Shown one piece after another: positions 26,867 through 36,586 of a stretch of DNA of 64,000 nucleotides. Within the stretch, counting starts at the first letter, position 1, and each line of letters begins with the position of its first letter. The stretch covers positions 1 to 64,000 of the forward strand of contig NZ_JAYGIN010000003.1 in assembly GCF_034931005.1 (NCBI RefSeq), written 5' to 3'. A program made the position numbers and the translations under genes. Source of the DNA: Arcicella sp034931005. Lineage in GTDB: Bacteria; Bacteroidota; Bacteroidia; Cytophagales; Spirosomataceae. The notes below the pieces were generated by a model, which worked only from the letters and a program-made list of their open reading frames with translations, searched no databases and had not been told where the DNA came from.

Positions 26867-29017
26867 CTACATTCCATCTTTAAACCAAATCGTCAGAGCA
26901 ATTCTAATCACGGAATAATCATGTTTAGAATCCATTGCTTCGTAAAGAGCTTTTACACTTTCTCCTTTTTTAACGCCCATTGCTTTAGCTGCCCTCACAA
27001 TTTCGTCGTATTGTTGTTTGTTAATAAACGGACTAAAATCAATGTCCTTTCCTTCTTCGTATAATTTGCTCAAATGTGAAAAAATCGTTACAGGACTTTG
27101 TCCTCTTATTTTCGCAATTTCTTCCACTGTATTGCCCTCTTGGTATAATTGATAGGTATATTGAACGGTGTTAATACCCAATGATGCACTATTTGTTCCA
27201 GGAATTGTTGAGAGAAATTCCCTGATTTCTCGAATAAAAATCTCACCATATTGCTGATATTTTTGTTGTCCAACTCCCGAAACATTCAGCATTTCAGCTT
27301 GAGAAATTGGCTTTTGTTGCGACATATCCGAAAGCGTTGCATCTGAGAATATTACAAATGGAGGAATGTTTTTATCATCCGCCAAACGTTTCCGTAACTC
27401 ACGCAGACGCTCAAATAAAGCATCTTTGATGATTTCTTTCTTCGTTTTCTCTTTCGGAACAATTGTTTCACGTTCCGCCTGACGTTCATCAAATGGTTTA
27501 TATCGTACCAATTGCACTTTCCGACCTTCCTTCAAAACCGCCCAAGAAGCATTATTGAGTCGATAAGCGTGACCTTCATCATAAGCAATATCCATCACGC
27601 CCGAATTGAGCATTTGTTGTAAATAATCCGCCCATTCGTCGGCTTTTAAATCTTTTCCAGCTCCAAAAGTTTTAATTTCGTGGTAACGGTGGTCGATAAT
27701 TTTTTTATTATTAGAACCTCTCAAAATGTCAATCAACATACTCATTGCCACTTTTTCGTTGGTACGAGCAACGGCAGAAAGGGCTTTTTGAGCGTATAAA
27801 GTGGCATCAAAACGCATGGGAGGGTTTTTACAAACGTCACAATTGCCACAATCTTTGGTAACTTCTTCGTTGAAATAACTCAACAAAATGCGTCGTCGGC
27901 AAATCTCAGCTTCTGCATATTGCTTCATTCGGTCGAGTTTTGCGTTTTGCACTTCCTTCATTTCTTCGGGCAATTCCGACGTAGCAATCATGTCTTTTCG
28001 TACCATCACATCTTGATAGGTGTAAAAAAGCAAAGTGTCTGATTTTACGCCATCACGTCCTGCACGACCAATTTCTTGGTAAAAACTTTCCACATTTGAA
28101 GGCATCGAATAATGAATTACCCAACGAACATTAGACTTATCAATGCCCATTCCGAAGGCAATCGTTGCCACAATCACTTGCACATCATCCCGAATAAACG
28201 CATCTTGAACCTTCGCACGGTCGGCAGAAGGCATTCCAGCGTGATAATACTTGGCTTTGATGCCCGCTTTTTGCAAAGCCTCGGCAACGGTTTCGGTATT
28301 TTTACGACTTAAGCAATAAATAATTCCTGATTGTCGAGGTCGTTCAGCCACAAAATTTTGAATAATTTTTGTGCGATTTCTTCCTGGTAAAACCGATAAC
28401 GAAAGATTGGGTCTATCAAAAGAAGAAATGAAAGTTCGGGCTTCTGGAATGCCCAACTGTGAGAGAATATCCTTGCGAGTAACACGGTCGGCGGTTGCGG
28501 TTAAAGCAATCATCGGCACGTTTGGAAAGGCTTCTTTTAAGACGTGTAACTTGGTATATTCAGGTCTAAAATCATGTCCCCAAGTAGATACACAGTGCGA
28601 TTCGTCAATAGCGAAAAGGCTGATGTTTAAGGTCTTAATCCAATCTAAATAACCTTGTGTAAATAATTTTTCGGGAGAAATGTAGAGCAGCTTCAACTCA
28701 CCCGCTCGCACTTGTCGCTCAATTGCTGATTGTTGTTGTCCATCCAAAGAAGAATTCAAATATGCCGAAGGAATCCCATTGGCTTTGAGAGCCTGCACTT
28801 GGTCGTGCATGAGGGCAATCAAGGGCGAAATAACCAAAGTCAGCCCTTGCATCATCAGAGCAGGAATTTGGAAACACACCGATTTACCACCACCTGTTGG
28901 CATCAAAACCATCGCATCTTGTCCATACAAAACCCAATCAACAATATCGGCTTGGAGAGGTCTAAATTTATCGTATCCGTAATATTGTTTAAGGACTTGT
29001 TCTTTGGTGAGGGGCAT
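26867..29017 (-). CDS. recQ: ATP-dependent DNA helicase RecQ
   Basis: RecQ is a 3'-5' DNA helicase in recombination repair and replication-fork processing. The 716-residue protein holds the helicase core (Walker A LMPTGGGKSVCFQ, DESH box FAIDESHCVSTWGHDF, motif VI QEIGRAGRDG) and the zinc-binding RQC region (CRRRILLSYF...DCGNCDVC). These are followed by a winged helix, an HRDC domain (FSDATLSDMSQQKP...LNVSGVGQQKY) and a C-terminal helix-turn-helix-like extension (TVEEIAKIRGQSPVTIFSHL). It is complete and of the long RecQ type. A short gap separates it from the DoxX gene. Confidence 0.96.
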   Translation of the reverse strand: MPLTKEQVLKQYYGYDKFRPLQADIVDWVLYGQDAMVLMPTGGGKSVCFQIPALMMQGLTLVISPLIALMHDQVQALKANGIPSAYLNSSLDGQQQSAIERQVRAGELKLLYISPEKLFTQGYLDWIKTLNISLFAIDESHCVSTWGHDFRPEYTKLHVLKEAFPNVPMIALTATADRVTRKDILSQLGIPEARTFISSFDRPNLSLSVLPGRNRTKIIQNFVAERPRQSGIIYCLSRKNTETVAEALQKAGIKAKYYHAGMPSADRAKVQDAFIRDDVQVIVATIAFGMGIDKSNVRWVIHYSMPSNVESFYQEIGRAGRDGVKSDTLLFYTYQDVMVRKDMIATSELPEEMKEVQNAKLDRMKQYAEAEICRRRILLSYFNEEVTKDCGNCDVCKNPPMRFDATLYAQKALSAVARTNEKVAMSMLIDILRGSNNKKIIDHRYHEIKTFGAGKDLKADEWADYLQQMLNSGVMDIAYDEGHAYRLNNASWAVLKEGRKVQLVRYKPFDERQAERETIVPKEKTKKEIIKDALFERLRELRKRLADDKNIPPFVIFSDATLSDMSQQKPISQAEMLNVSGVGQQKYQQYGEIFIREIREFLSTIPGTNSASLGINTVQYTYQLYQEGNTVEEIAKIRGQSPVTIFSHLSKLYEEGKDIDFSPFINKQQYDEIVRAAKAMGVKKGESVKALYEAMDSKHDYSVIRIALTIWFKDGM

Positions 29018-29152
29018 GGTATAATGGAAAGTTTATAGCGATTAGTTAACAGTTAAGGGTCTGTTAATTAATGATTTACCGCTAAAAAAATATTGGAAAT
29101 TTAAAATGGGTATAATGAATAGAAGGTCAATTTACAGATAAAAGCTACTTTC

Positions 29153-30058
29153 CTAATTGGCAGAGGACTTGATTCTTTGAATAATTTCTTCTACTTTTTG
29201 AAGCGGTAATTTAAAAGCATCAGCGATAAACTCAGCTTGAAGACCTTTTTCAAAGAGACCTTTCACATAATTTAAAGTTAAGTTTTCTCTTTCTTCAATT
29301 TTTATTTCTTCGGCGATAGTCATAGCAATGTTATTTACTGTTGTTGAAACTTTGGTAAAGATAATAATTAAGTCACTCCTTGTCAAGTTGATGCCATTGT
29401 CAATGTATTTGAAAATAGAGCTTATAAATCCTACTTCGTGGGCTTCGTCTAAGGCTTTTAGTTTTTCAACCCAAAATGATTCTAACTTCAAAAATGCTTC
29501 TTTTTCATCTCGTGAATGTTTCAAAAGCATAGCCGTTGTGCTAAGAAAAATGTTTTTAAAATTAGCAATTTGATAATCTTCCCAAGTATTGAGTGAAAAA
29601 AGCAAATAGTCAAATTCGGGTAAAAAACTGACCAAAGATGAATGGATATTGCCAAAATAGCTTTTCATTGGTTTTTTCTTCCAATTGATTTTACCATGAT
29701 GAATGATAATAGGAATAACGACAGAAGGCTGTTTTTCTTGTTTTTGTTCTTCTACCCAAATATTGGTCATGTATCTTAGCAATTGCCAATGAGGAAAACT
29801 TTCGGTATAAGATTTATGCTCAAAAAGTAAGGTAACTAAAACCTCTTGTGAAGCAAATTGCGTTTGATATACCAAATCGGCTAAATGTTCAGAAAGGTCA
29901 GCATCAATAAATGATGCATTCGTGAGTTGTAGCGTTTCAAGGTTGATTTTTTCACTGAATTCTTTTGGGAAAACCTCTTCAATAAAACTTTTCACAACTT
30001 CCAGTCGAGAGAAAGATTCTTTAAAGAATTTATCGTGCGGATTGTTAATATTTGTCAT
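29153..30058 (-). CDS. Rpn-family recombination-promoting nuclease (PF04754-like)
   Basis: This is a 301-residue protein of the Rpn/YhgA group, PD-(D/E)XK nucleases historically labelled transposases. The N-terminus NNPHDKFFKESFSRLEVVKSFIEEVFP is diagnostic. The nuclease core is ADLSEHLADLVYQ (Asp) followed by VTLLFEHKSY (Glu-x-Lys). The later IIIHHGKINWKKK segment is also conserved. The C-terminal helices resemble the small protein-binding tail that is often re-initiated internally in this family. A second, more distant Rpn-type gene lies at 59187-60062. There are no terminal repeats, so it is not an insertion sequence. Confidence 0.85.
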   Translation of the reverse strand: MTNINNPHDKFFKESFSRLEVVKSFIEEVFPKEFSEKINLETLQLTNASFIDADLSEHLADLVYQTQFASQEVLVTLLFEHKSYTESFPHWQLLRYMTNIWVEEQKQEKQPSVVIPIIIHHGKINWKKKPMKSYFGNIHSSLVSFLPEFDYLLFSLNTWEDYQIANFKNIFLSTTAMLLKHSRDEKEAFLKLESFWVEKLKALDEAHEVGFISSIFKYIDNGINLTRSDLIIIFTKVSTTVNNIAMTIAEEIKIEERENLTLNYVKGLFEKGLQAEFIADAFKLPLQKVEEIIQRIKSSAN

Positions 30059-30159
30059 TGGCGTAGTGGTGTTTTATGATTTTGTAGTTTACAAAGTTAC
30101 ATTTTTCAAATCATTTCTACTCAATCAAGGGAAATCTATTACTTTTGAAAAATGTAACC

Positions 30160-30175
30160 CGATTCTCCAGAATCG
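30160..30175. repeat. Short palindrome before pepF
   Basis: CGATTCTCCAGAATCG is a 7-2-7 palindrome preceded by TGTAACC, like the one at 13171. It lies about 30 bases upstream of the oligoendopeptidase start. Confidence 0.5.
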
Positions 30176-30206
30176 AAAACCATTGAACAAATAGAAATTA
30201 AAACCA

Positions 30207-31931
30207 ATGCAAGAAACCATATCCACCACACCGCCAGTTCGTAAGTTTTTGGGCGAAGAATTTGACTTGACAACTTGGGAAAGTGTAAAGCCTTTTTACG
30301 AAAATTTGGTAAAACGTACCATTGAAAATGCTGAAGATTTACGTAAGTTTTTTGCCGACCGTTCTGAATTGGAAAGTTACCTTTCTGAAAACTTCGCTTG
30401 GCGTTATATCAAAATGACTTGTGATACGGGCGATAAAGAAATTAAAGCTCATTTCGACCAATTCGTGGGTGAAATTCAACCGCAGTTGGCTGAATACGAC
30501 GATATTCTGAATAAAAAAACGCTCGAAAATCCATTTTTGAGTGAATTAACAGATGCTGGTTTTGAAATTACAATTAGAGGAATGAAGAAATCAACGGAGA
30601 TTTTTAGAAATGAAAATATTCCTTTGTTTACCGAAATTCAAAACCTTTCGAGTGAATATCAGGCAACCGTTGGAGCCATGACTGTAGAGATTGACGGGCA
30701 AGTGAAAACGCTTCAACAAGCGGGAGTTTTCTTGGAAAATACTGACCGTACTTTGCGTGAATCGGTTTTTTTTAAACTCCAAGAACGTCGTTATGCCGAC
30801 CATGAAAAAATGGACGAGATTTTCAATAAACTGAAATCTATTCGTCATCAAGTGGCTATAAATGCAGGTTTTGAAAATTTCAGAGATTATACTTTTGCCG
30901 CTCTAAAACGCTTTGATTATACAGCCAAAGATTGTTTCGTATTCCATGAAGCGGTAGCAGAAACCGTTGTTCCAATTCTGAATGAACTGAGCCAAGAACG
31001 TAAAAATGTGATGCAATTAGACGCTCTTCGTCCGTGGGATAAAGGCGTTGATACAGAAGGTCGTCCAGCTTTGCATCCGTTCAATGGTGGCGAAGACTTA
31101 TTGAATAAAACTATTGAATGTTTTACCAATCTTGACCCATTTTTGGGTGAATGTCTCCAAATTATGAAAGGAATGGGACGTTTAGATTTAGAATCAAGAG
31201 TTGGGAAAGCTCCAGGTGGATACAATTATCCTTTGGAAGAAACTGGTTTTCCATTCATTTTTATGAATGCCTCTTCGTTGATGCGTGACGTAATTACGAT
31301 GCTTCACGAAGGTGGTCATGCGGTGCATTCAATCGTTACGAAAGATTTGGCTTTGAATACATTTCGTAATTTTCCGTCGGAAGTAGCCGAGTTAGCATCA
31401 ATGTCGATGGAACTGATTTCGATGGATAATTGGGATGTATATTTTGACAATGAAGAAGAATTGAAACGTGCTAAAATTCAGCATTTGGAAGACATCATTA
31501 GTACGCTTCCGTGGGTGGCAACGGTTGATAAATTCCAACATTGGATTTACGAAAACCCAACGCATACTACCGAAGAACGTACCGAAGCGTGGGTACGCAT
31601 ATACGAGCAATTTACGGATAGCGTAACTGATTGGTCAGGTTTAGAAAAATACAAGGCTACGATGTGGCACAAGCAGTTACATATTTTTGAATTGCCATTT
31701 TACTATATCGAATACGGAATTGCTCAATTAGGAGCGATTGGCGTTTGGAAAAATTACAAAGAAAACCCACAAAAAGGCTTAGAAGGCTATTTGAACGCAC
31801 TGAAATTGGGTTACACCAAACCAATGGGTGAAATTTACGCTGCCGCCAATATTCCTTTCGATTTCTCAAAAGCACACATTGCATCATTGATGGATTTTGT
31901 AAGAGCGGAGTTGACGATTTTGAAAGGGTAG
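30207..31931 (+). CDS. pepF: M3-family oligoendopeptidase F
   Basis: This is a cytoplasmic zinc oligopeptidase of 574 residues that trims peptides. The HExxH-type zinc site is TMLHEGGHAVHS, with the third ligand in the following PSEVAELASMSMELISM helix, and the M3 fold is otherwise complete (C-terminal WHKQLHIFELPFYYIEYGIAQLGAIGVW is typical of PepF). It is transcribed alone. Its TAG stop is embedded in the palindrome at 31930. Confidence 0.94.
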   Translation: MQETISTTPPVRKFLGEEFDLTTWESVKPFYENLVKRTIENAEDLRKFFADRSELESYLSENFAWRYIKMTCDTGDKEIKAHFDQFVGEIQPQLAEYDDILNKKTLENPFLSELTDAGFEITIRGMKKSTEIFRNENIPLFTEIQNLSSEYQATVGAMTVEIDGQVKTLQQAGVFLENTDRTLRESVFFKLQERRYADHEKMDEIFNKLKSIRHQVAINAGFENFRDYTFAALKRFDYTAKDCFVFHEAVAETVVPILNELSQERKNVMQLDALRPWDKGVDTEGRPALHPFNGGEDLLNKTIECFTNLDPFLGECLQIMKGMGRLDLESRVGKAPGGYNYPLEETGFPFIFMNASSLMRDVITMLHEGGHAVHSIVTKDLALNTFRNFPSEVAELASMSMELISMDNWDVYFDNEEELKRAKIQHLEDIISTLPWVATVDKFQHWIYENPTHTTEERTEAWVRIYEQFTDSVTDWSGLEKYKATMWHKQLHIFELPFYYIEYGIAQLGAIGVWKNYKENPQKGLEGYLNALKLGYTKPMGEIYAAANIPFDFSKAHIASLMDFVRAELTILKG

Positions 31932-32044
31932 GACAGGTTTTTAACCTGTCCTTTATACAAATGACATACTAAACTTTCAATATAAATACGGAGGAAGAAA
32001 AAGAATTATTACGATTGCCAACTTTCTAAAAGTTGGCAATCGTT
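31930..32044. terminator. Two hairpins between convergent pepF and TPR gene
   Basis: The first is AGGACAGGTT-TTT-AACCTGTCCT (31930-31952), a member of the family also found three times at 47358-47454. The second (32011-32044, arms ACGATTGCCAACTT and AAGTTGGCAATCGT) lies close to the minus-strand stop and probably terminates it. Confidence 0.75.
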
Positions 32045-32053
32045 GTTTTTGCC

Positions 32054-34186
32054 CTACTTCAAAGGAATCCCTCTCTGCGTTAAAAACACCGTTGCATTTT
32101 GGTCGCCTTTAGCCACAGCTTTTTGCATGGCTTTTATGCCGTTTGGAAAATCTCCGTGTTGCCCATATTCTAAACCGATGTTGTAGTCAAAACTTCCATC
32201 TTTTGGGTCGGCTTTGATACCATTTTCCCATGCTTTGATGGCATTTTTCCAATCGCCCATTGATTTGTAGGCAACCCCTAAATTTTTGAATGCTACCGTT
32301 GCTTTCGGGTCAATTTTGATAGCTTTTTCTAACTCCGCAATTTCGCCTTGATGGTCGCCTTTGTGGTTCAAAATGGTACTGATATTAATGTGTGGGTCAG
32401 CAAATTTAGCGTCTAATTTCATAGCCGTTTCGTAGCGTTTTATGGCTTCTATTTCTTTGCCTTGTTTTGCCAAGCATAAACCCATGATGTTCTGAGCAAA
32501 CTGGTTTTTATTGTCCGATTTATCCAAAGCAAGTTGTGATTCGTCAATGGCAATATTGTATTTCCCTGTGTAATAATACGCTGCACCAAGCATCCAGTGA
32601 AGGTTTTGCATTTCTTTCGGCTTGATTTTTAGAGCTGCTTCAAAATTATCAACCGTCAAATCATATTTCTTTTCGTCGAAATAAATTTGCCCCAAAGCTG
32701 TATGAACATCCGCTGTTTTGAAAGATGTTTTATGCGTTTCTTCAAAGTAAAATTTAGCCTTTTCATTATCTTTCATGCCAAACCAATACCAACCCATGTT
32801 ACTCGTTACCATTGGGTCGCTGGGATGTTTTTCATAAATGGGCGTAAACAATGTTAGCGTATCTTTCCAATGTGTTGATTGGTTAAATGAAAGAAATGTT
32901 AAACCTAATAAAAGTATCATTCCGACCGCTGGCATGAGTTTATTGGTTGTAGCTTTTTGGTATAAGCGATTGGCAAAAACGGCTAAAATTACCAAAGGAC
33001 CAATCGAAGAAACATAAAAATAACGGTCAGCCATCAACGCACTACCAACAGGCAACACTTGCGAAACAGGGAAAATTACAATCAAAAAATACAAACCTCC
33101 CCACCAAACTAATTTATTCTTGCGACCCAACCAAAATAACGCAATCGCCAATGCTAACACGCCCGCAAAAGCAGAATAATAAATCGAAGGGATTGTACCT
33201 GTTGGCTTTTGTGGATAAGGATAAAAAGCAATCAAATTAGTCGGCAAAACCATTTTTATCCAATAATAAAGTACGCCATAATTTATCATAAAAAAACGTT
33301 CTGAGAGAGAATAAGCGTCGCTGATAACTTTGGTTGCATTCGCTCCTGCATCACTTTGAGCTTTGATAGAAATAATACCCGTAATTAATGAGATAATAAA
33401 AAATGGAGCTTTTTCAATGCCAATTTTGATAATTTGCTTACGGTTCAACAAGAAATAATCGGTAATCAAGAATACAACGGGTAAAATCACCGCCATACCT
33501 TTTGACAAGCACGAAAGAATAAATAAACCTAAAGCGTACCAGAAATTTTTGCTTTTCCAGTTGGTAGCCCCGCCGTTGTCTGTGTCCTCACAGACAACAG
33601 AAGTGTATTTCAAATATTGCCAAAAAGACAAAAGCAAGAATAACGTATAAAGTACATCTTTTCGTTCAGCCGCCCATACTACCGACTCCACGTGTAACGG
33701 GTGAATAGCAAAAAGTACCGCAGTTACCGCTCCAATCAAGAAGTTTTTACTCAGTTTTTCGACTACTTTAAACACCAAAATACTATTAATGATATGGATA
33801 ATCGTATTATCGAAATGGTAAACCCATGCGGTATCTTTTACCAAAGAATATTCGATGTAATAGGTCACCATGGTGAGTGGGTGCCAGTTTCCAAGATAAA
33901 AATCAGAAATTAAAGTCTTGAAATTTTGGAAGGAAACAACTCGTAAATCTTCGTTATTGACGATATAAAACATATCATCCCAAACGTAACCATTCTGAAA
34001 ACCTGGGAGATAAGCAACCAAAGCACAAACTGTGATGATGCCCGATAAAATCCAAAAATTACGTTCTGTATAGGGAATTGGTTCTACCAAAACTTCAGGT
34101 TCACTAACGCTTTTTGTCGTCTGATTGACCGTTTGTGGCTTTTGATGAGTATTTTTAGGATTCTGAGAAACTTTATTCTTTGCCAT
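32054..34186 (-). CDS. Polytopic membrane protein with C-terminal TPR repeats (TMTC-like)
   Basis: This is a 710-residue protein with a soluble basic N-terminus and about eleven to twelve hydrophobic helices (about residues 45-430). After these come tetratricopeptide repeats to the end (about 450-700; e.g. AFKNLGVAYKSMGDWKNAIKAWENGI). The loop GYVWDDMFYIVNNEDLR and HPLHVESVVWAAERKDVLYTLF match the TMTC/GT-C type of O-glycosyltransferase found in bacteria and eukaryotes. It may transfer a lipid-linked sugar to exported proteins, with TPRs on the outside. The activity is inferred from topology and these loops. It is divergent from mreB. Confidence 0.82.
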   Translation of the reverse strand: MAKNKVSQNPKNTHQKPQTVNQTTKSVSEPEVLVEPIPYTERNFWILSGIITVCALVAYLPGFQNGYVWDDMFYIVNNEDLRVVSFQNFKTLISDFYLGNWHPLTMVTYYIEYSLVKDTAWVYHFDNTIIHIINSILVFKVVEKLSKNFLIGAVTAVLFAIHPLHVESVVWAAERKDVLYTLFLLLSFWQYLKYTSVVCEDTDNGGATNWKSKNFWYALGLFILSCLSKGMAVILPVVFLITDYFLLNRKQIIKIGIEKAPFFIISLITGIISIKAQSDAGANATKVISDAYSLSERFFMINYGVLYYWIKMVLPTNLIAFYPYPQKPTGTIPSIYYSAFAGVLALAIALFWLGRKNKLVWWGGLYFLIVIFPVSQVLPVGSALMADRYFYVSSIGPLVILAVFANRLYQKATTNKLMPAVGMILLLGLTFLSFNQSTHWKDTLTLFTPIYEKHPSDPMVTSNMGWYWFGMKDNEKAKFYFEETHKTSFKTADVHTALGQIYFDEKKYDLTVDNFEAALKIKPKEMQNLHWMLGAAYYYTGKYNIAIDESQLALDKSDNKNQFAQNIMGLCLAKQGKEIEAIKRYETAMKLDAKFADPHINISTILNHKGDHQGEIAELEKAIKIDPKATVAFKNLGVAYKSMGDWKNAIKAWENGIKADPKDGSFDYNIGLEYGQHGDFPNGIKAMQKAVAKGDQNATVFLTQRGIPLK

Positions 34187-34335
34187 ATTATGAGTAAGGG
34201 AATTGACTTTTAGAGATTTCTACGCAAAATCTATGCAAAACTAAAAACATCTAACAAAAAACTATCTTTTGTTAATTATGTTTCGATTAAAGGTCTAAAA
34301 TAAAAGAATTTAGTTCCGCTTTCAATAAATTCTCC

Positions 34336-34362
34336 TTGATTCTCATTAATTTTGTACTTTTA
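34336..34362 (+). promoter_or_regulatory. Possible mreB promoter
   Basis: A TTG (34336-34338) is followed after 16 bases by TACTTTTA (from 34355), similar to the Bacteroidota TTTG / TAnnTTTG promoter but with a shorter spacer than the usual 19. It lies about 95 bases before the mreB start. Confidence 0.3.
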
Positions 34363-34453
34363 CAAGAAATATACATTTTACTATGTATAATTTTAGGTAA
34401 CTTTATGTAGCCTAAAGATTTAGACACAGATAACAAAGAACTAATCATAAAAA

Positions 34454-35479
34454 ATGGGATTATTTAGCTTCCTAACTTCAGACATTGCAATTGACCTTGG
34501 TACTGCCAATACGTTAATTATTCACAAAGATAGAATCGTGGTGGACGAGCCATCAATTATTGCACTTGATAAAGCTACAAACAAAGTTTTGGCAATCGGA
34601 AACAAGGCAATGCAGATGCACGAAAAAACCAATGAAAATATCAAAACAATTCGTCCTTTAAAAGATGGAGTGATTGCTGACTTTACCGCTGCCGAATTGA
34701 TGATTCGTGGCATGATTAAAATGATTGATACAGGAAGCCGTTTCTTTACGCCTTCTCATCGTATGGTTATTTGTATTCCTTCTGGTATTACAGAGGTTGA
34801 AAAACGTGCCGTAAAAGACTCTGCCGAACACGCAGGTGCTAAGGAAGTTTATATGGTTCATGAGCCTATCGCTGCGGCAATTGGTATCGGAATTGATATT
34901 GAACAACCAAATGGTTCAATGATTGTGGACATCGGAGGAGGTACTACTGAAATTGCGGTTATTGCCCTTTCTGGTATCGTTTGTGAGGCTTCTGTACGTA
35001 TTGCAGGAGACGTTTTTACTCGTGATATTGTTGATTATATGCGTCGTGAACACAACCTTTTGATTGGTGAGCGTTCAGCAGAATTAATCAAAATTGAAGT
35101 AGGTTCGGCATTACCAGAATTAGAAAATCCACCAGCAGATTATGAAATTCGTGGTCGTGATTTAATGACAGGTATTCCAAAAGAAATTAAAGTAACTTAT
35201 TCAGAAATTGCTTACGCTTTAGATAAATCAATTTCTAAAATTGAAGAAGCCGTAATGAAAGCTTTGGAGGTTTCACCACCAGAACTTTCAGCTGATATTT
35301 ACCACAATGGTATCCACTTAACGGGTGGTGGTGCATTGCTTCATGGTTTAGATAAACGTTTGGCTAACAAAACAAAATTGCCAATCCACATTGCTGATGA
35401 CCCTTTAAGAGCGGTTGTTCGTGGAACAGGTGAGGTCTTGAAACACTTAGACCACTTCAAGCCAATTCTTATTTCGTAG
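34454..35479 (+). CDS. mreB: Rod-shape determining protein MreB
   Basis: MreB is a bacterial actin that forms membrane-associated filaments guiding lateral cell-wall synthesis. The 341-residue sequence shows the actin ATPase motifs: phosphate 1 DIAIDLGTANTLI, connect 1, phosphate 2 MIVDIGGGTTEIAVI and adenosine HLTGGGALLHGLDK. The N-terminal MGLFSFLTSD hydrophobic stretch fits membrane anchoring. It heads the mreBCD cluster with gaps of about 136 and 125 bases between genes. The start is preceded by an AT-rich sequence with no Shine-Dalgarno motif. Confidence 0.98.
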   Translation: MGLFSFLTSDIAIDLGTANTLIIHKDRIVVDEPSIIALDKATNKVLAIGNKAMQMHEKTNENIKTIRPLKDGVIADFTAAELMIRGMIKMIDTGSRFFTPSHRMVICIPSGITEVEKRAVKDSAEHAGAKEVYMVHEPIAAAIGIGIDIEQPNGSMIVDIGGGTTEIAVIALSGIVCEASVRIAGDVFTRDIVDYMRREHNLLIGERSAELIKIEVGSALPELENPPADYEIRGRDLMTGIPKEIKVTYSEIAYALDKSISKIEEAVMKALEVSPPELSADIYHNGIHLTGGGALLHGLDKRLANKTKLPIHIADDPLRAVVRGTGEVLKHLDHFKPILIS

Positions 35480-35615
35480 TTAAAAAGAGCATAGATGATA
35501 GCGTAAGAGTATAGAGAAATTTGAAGAGATTTAGCCTCATTTGAGGAATCACTCTTGGATTTTCTTTATACTCTTTTCTCTTAACTCTCTCATCTGTTCT
35601 CTAATCTCTAAAAAA

Positions 35616-36461
35616 ATGTACCAACTTATTCAGTTTATATCCAGACAACGGGCCTTCATTTTGTTCGCAATTTTGGAGGTGCTGAGTCTTTGGTTTTTTT
35701 ATTCCTATAATAATTATCCAAACGCCATTTTTTTCAATACGACTAACTATTACGCAGCCAAAGCTTTAGAAACCTCAAATTCAATAACAGAATATTCAAA
35801 TTTGAGAGATGTAAATAAAGATTTAGCTACCGAAAATAGCCGTTTGAATCAATTGGTTTCAAAACTACAAGCACAACAACTTGATAAGTCTATTATAAAC
35901 TACAAGGCGGATTCTGCCGTTGCGAGTCGCTTCAAATTTGTTGTTGCCAAAGTCCAAAACCTCACAACTACCCAATTTAATAATTATATAACGATTGATA
36001 AAGGTTCTGCCGATGGACTTGCTCCTGGAATGGGCGTAATCTCGTCAACGGGCGTTGTTGGAAAAATTAAATCTTGTTCAGAGCATATTTCAATCGTGAT
36101 TTCAATTTTACACTCGGAGTATTCCGTTTCAGCAAAATTGAAGAGAAATAATGAAATTGGTTCTGTAAAGTGGGACGGTGTCAATCCAGATATTGTTGAA
36201 ATGACCGAAGTGTCAAGGTATAAAGCCGTTAAGATTAAAGATACAGTCGTTACTTCCGATTTTAACTACGTTTTTCCTCCCAATATTACCATCGGTTATG
36301 TTAAAAAAGTGGGCGTAAAAGCTGACCAGACTTTTCATGATATTGAGGTTCAATTAGCCACCAACTTTCACACACTTGCTTATGTATATGTGATAAATAA
36401 TAAGTTGATGAACGAACAGAAAACATTGGAAGAGAAAACAAACGACGTAAAAGTGAAGTAA
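35616..36461 (+). CDS. mreC: Rod-shape determining protein MreC
   Basis: MreC is a periplasmic scaffold that links MreB to the elongation synthases. I chose the ATG at 35616 (MYQLIQFISRQRAFILFAIL); the in-frame ATG at 35541 would add 25 unrelated residues. One membrane helix (about residues 12-32) is followed by a coiled coil (about 60-90, SNLRDVNKDLATENSRLNQL) and the double beta-barrel domain with GSADGLAPGMGVISSTGVVGKI. It is 281 residues long, the usual size. Confidence 0.95.
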   Translation: MYQLIQFISRQRAFILFAILEVLSLWFFYSYNNYPNAIFFNTTNYYAAKALETSNSITEYSNLRDVNKDLATENSRLNQLVSKLQAQQLDKSIINYKADSAVASRFKFVVAKVQNLTTTQFNNYITIDKGSADGLAPGMGVISSTGVVGKIKSCSEHISIVISILHSEYSVSAKLKRNNEIGSVKWDGVNPDIVEMTEVSRYKAVKIKDTVVTSDFNYVFPPNITIGYVKKVGVKADQTFHDIEVQLATNFHTLAYVYVINNKLMNEQKTLEEKTNDVKVK

Positions 36462-36586
36462 ATCTACGTAATGCTAAAAATATTTAGGGTGGTTTGCCAC
36501 TGTGATTACGAAAAAACATGAATGCAATTCACTGTATTTAAGTATTCGCTTTTCGCAAATCGCTTTTCGCTTACTATAAATAATAA

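Noticed and set aside
29153..30058. Insertion sequence transposase
   Set aside because: The family is often labelled transposase, but it is a PD-(D/E)XK Rpn nuclease and no terminal inverted repeats or target duplications surround it; the same holds for 59187-60062.
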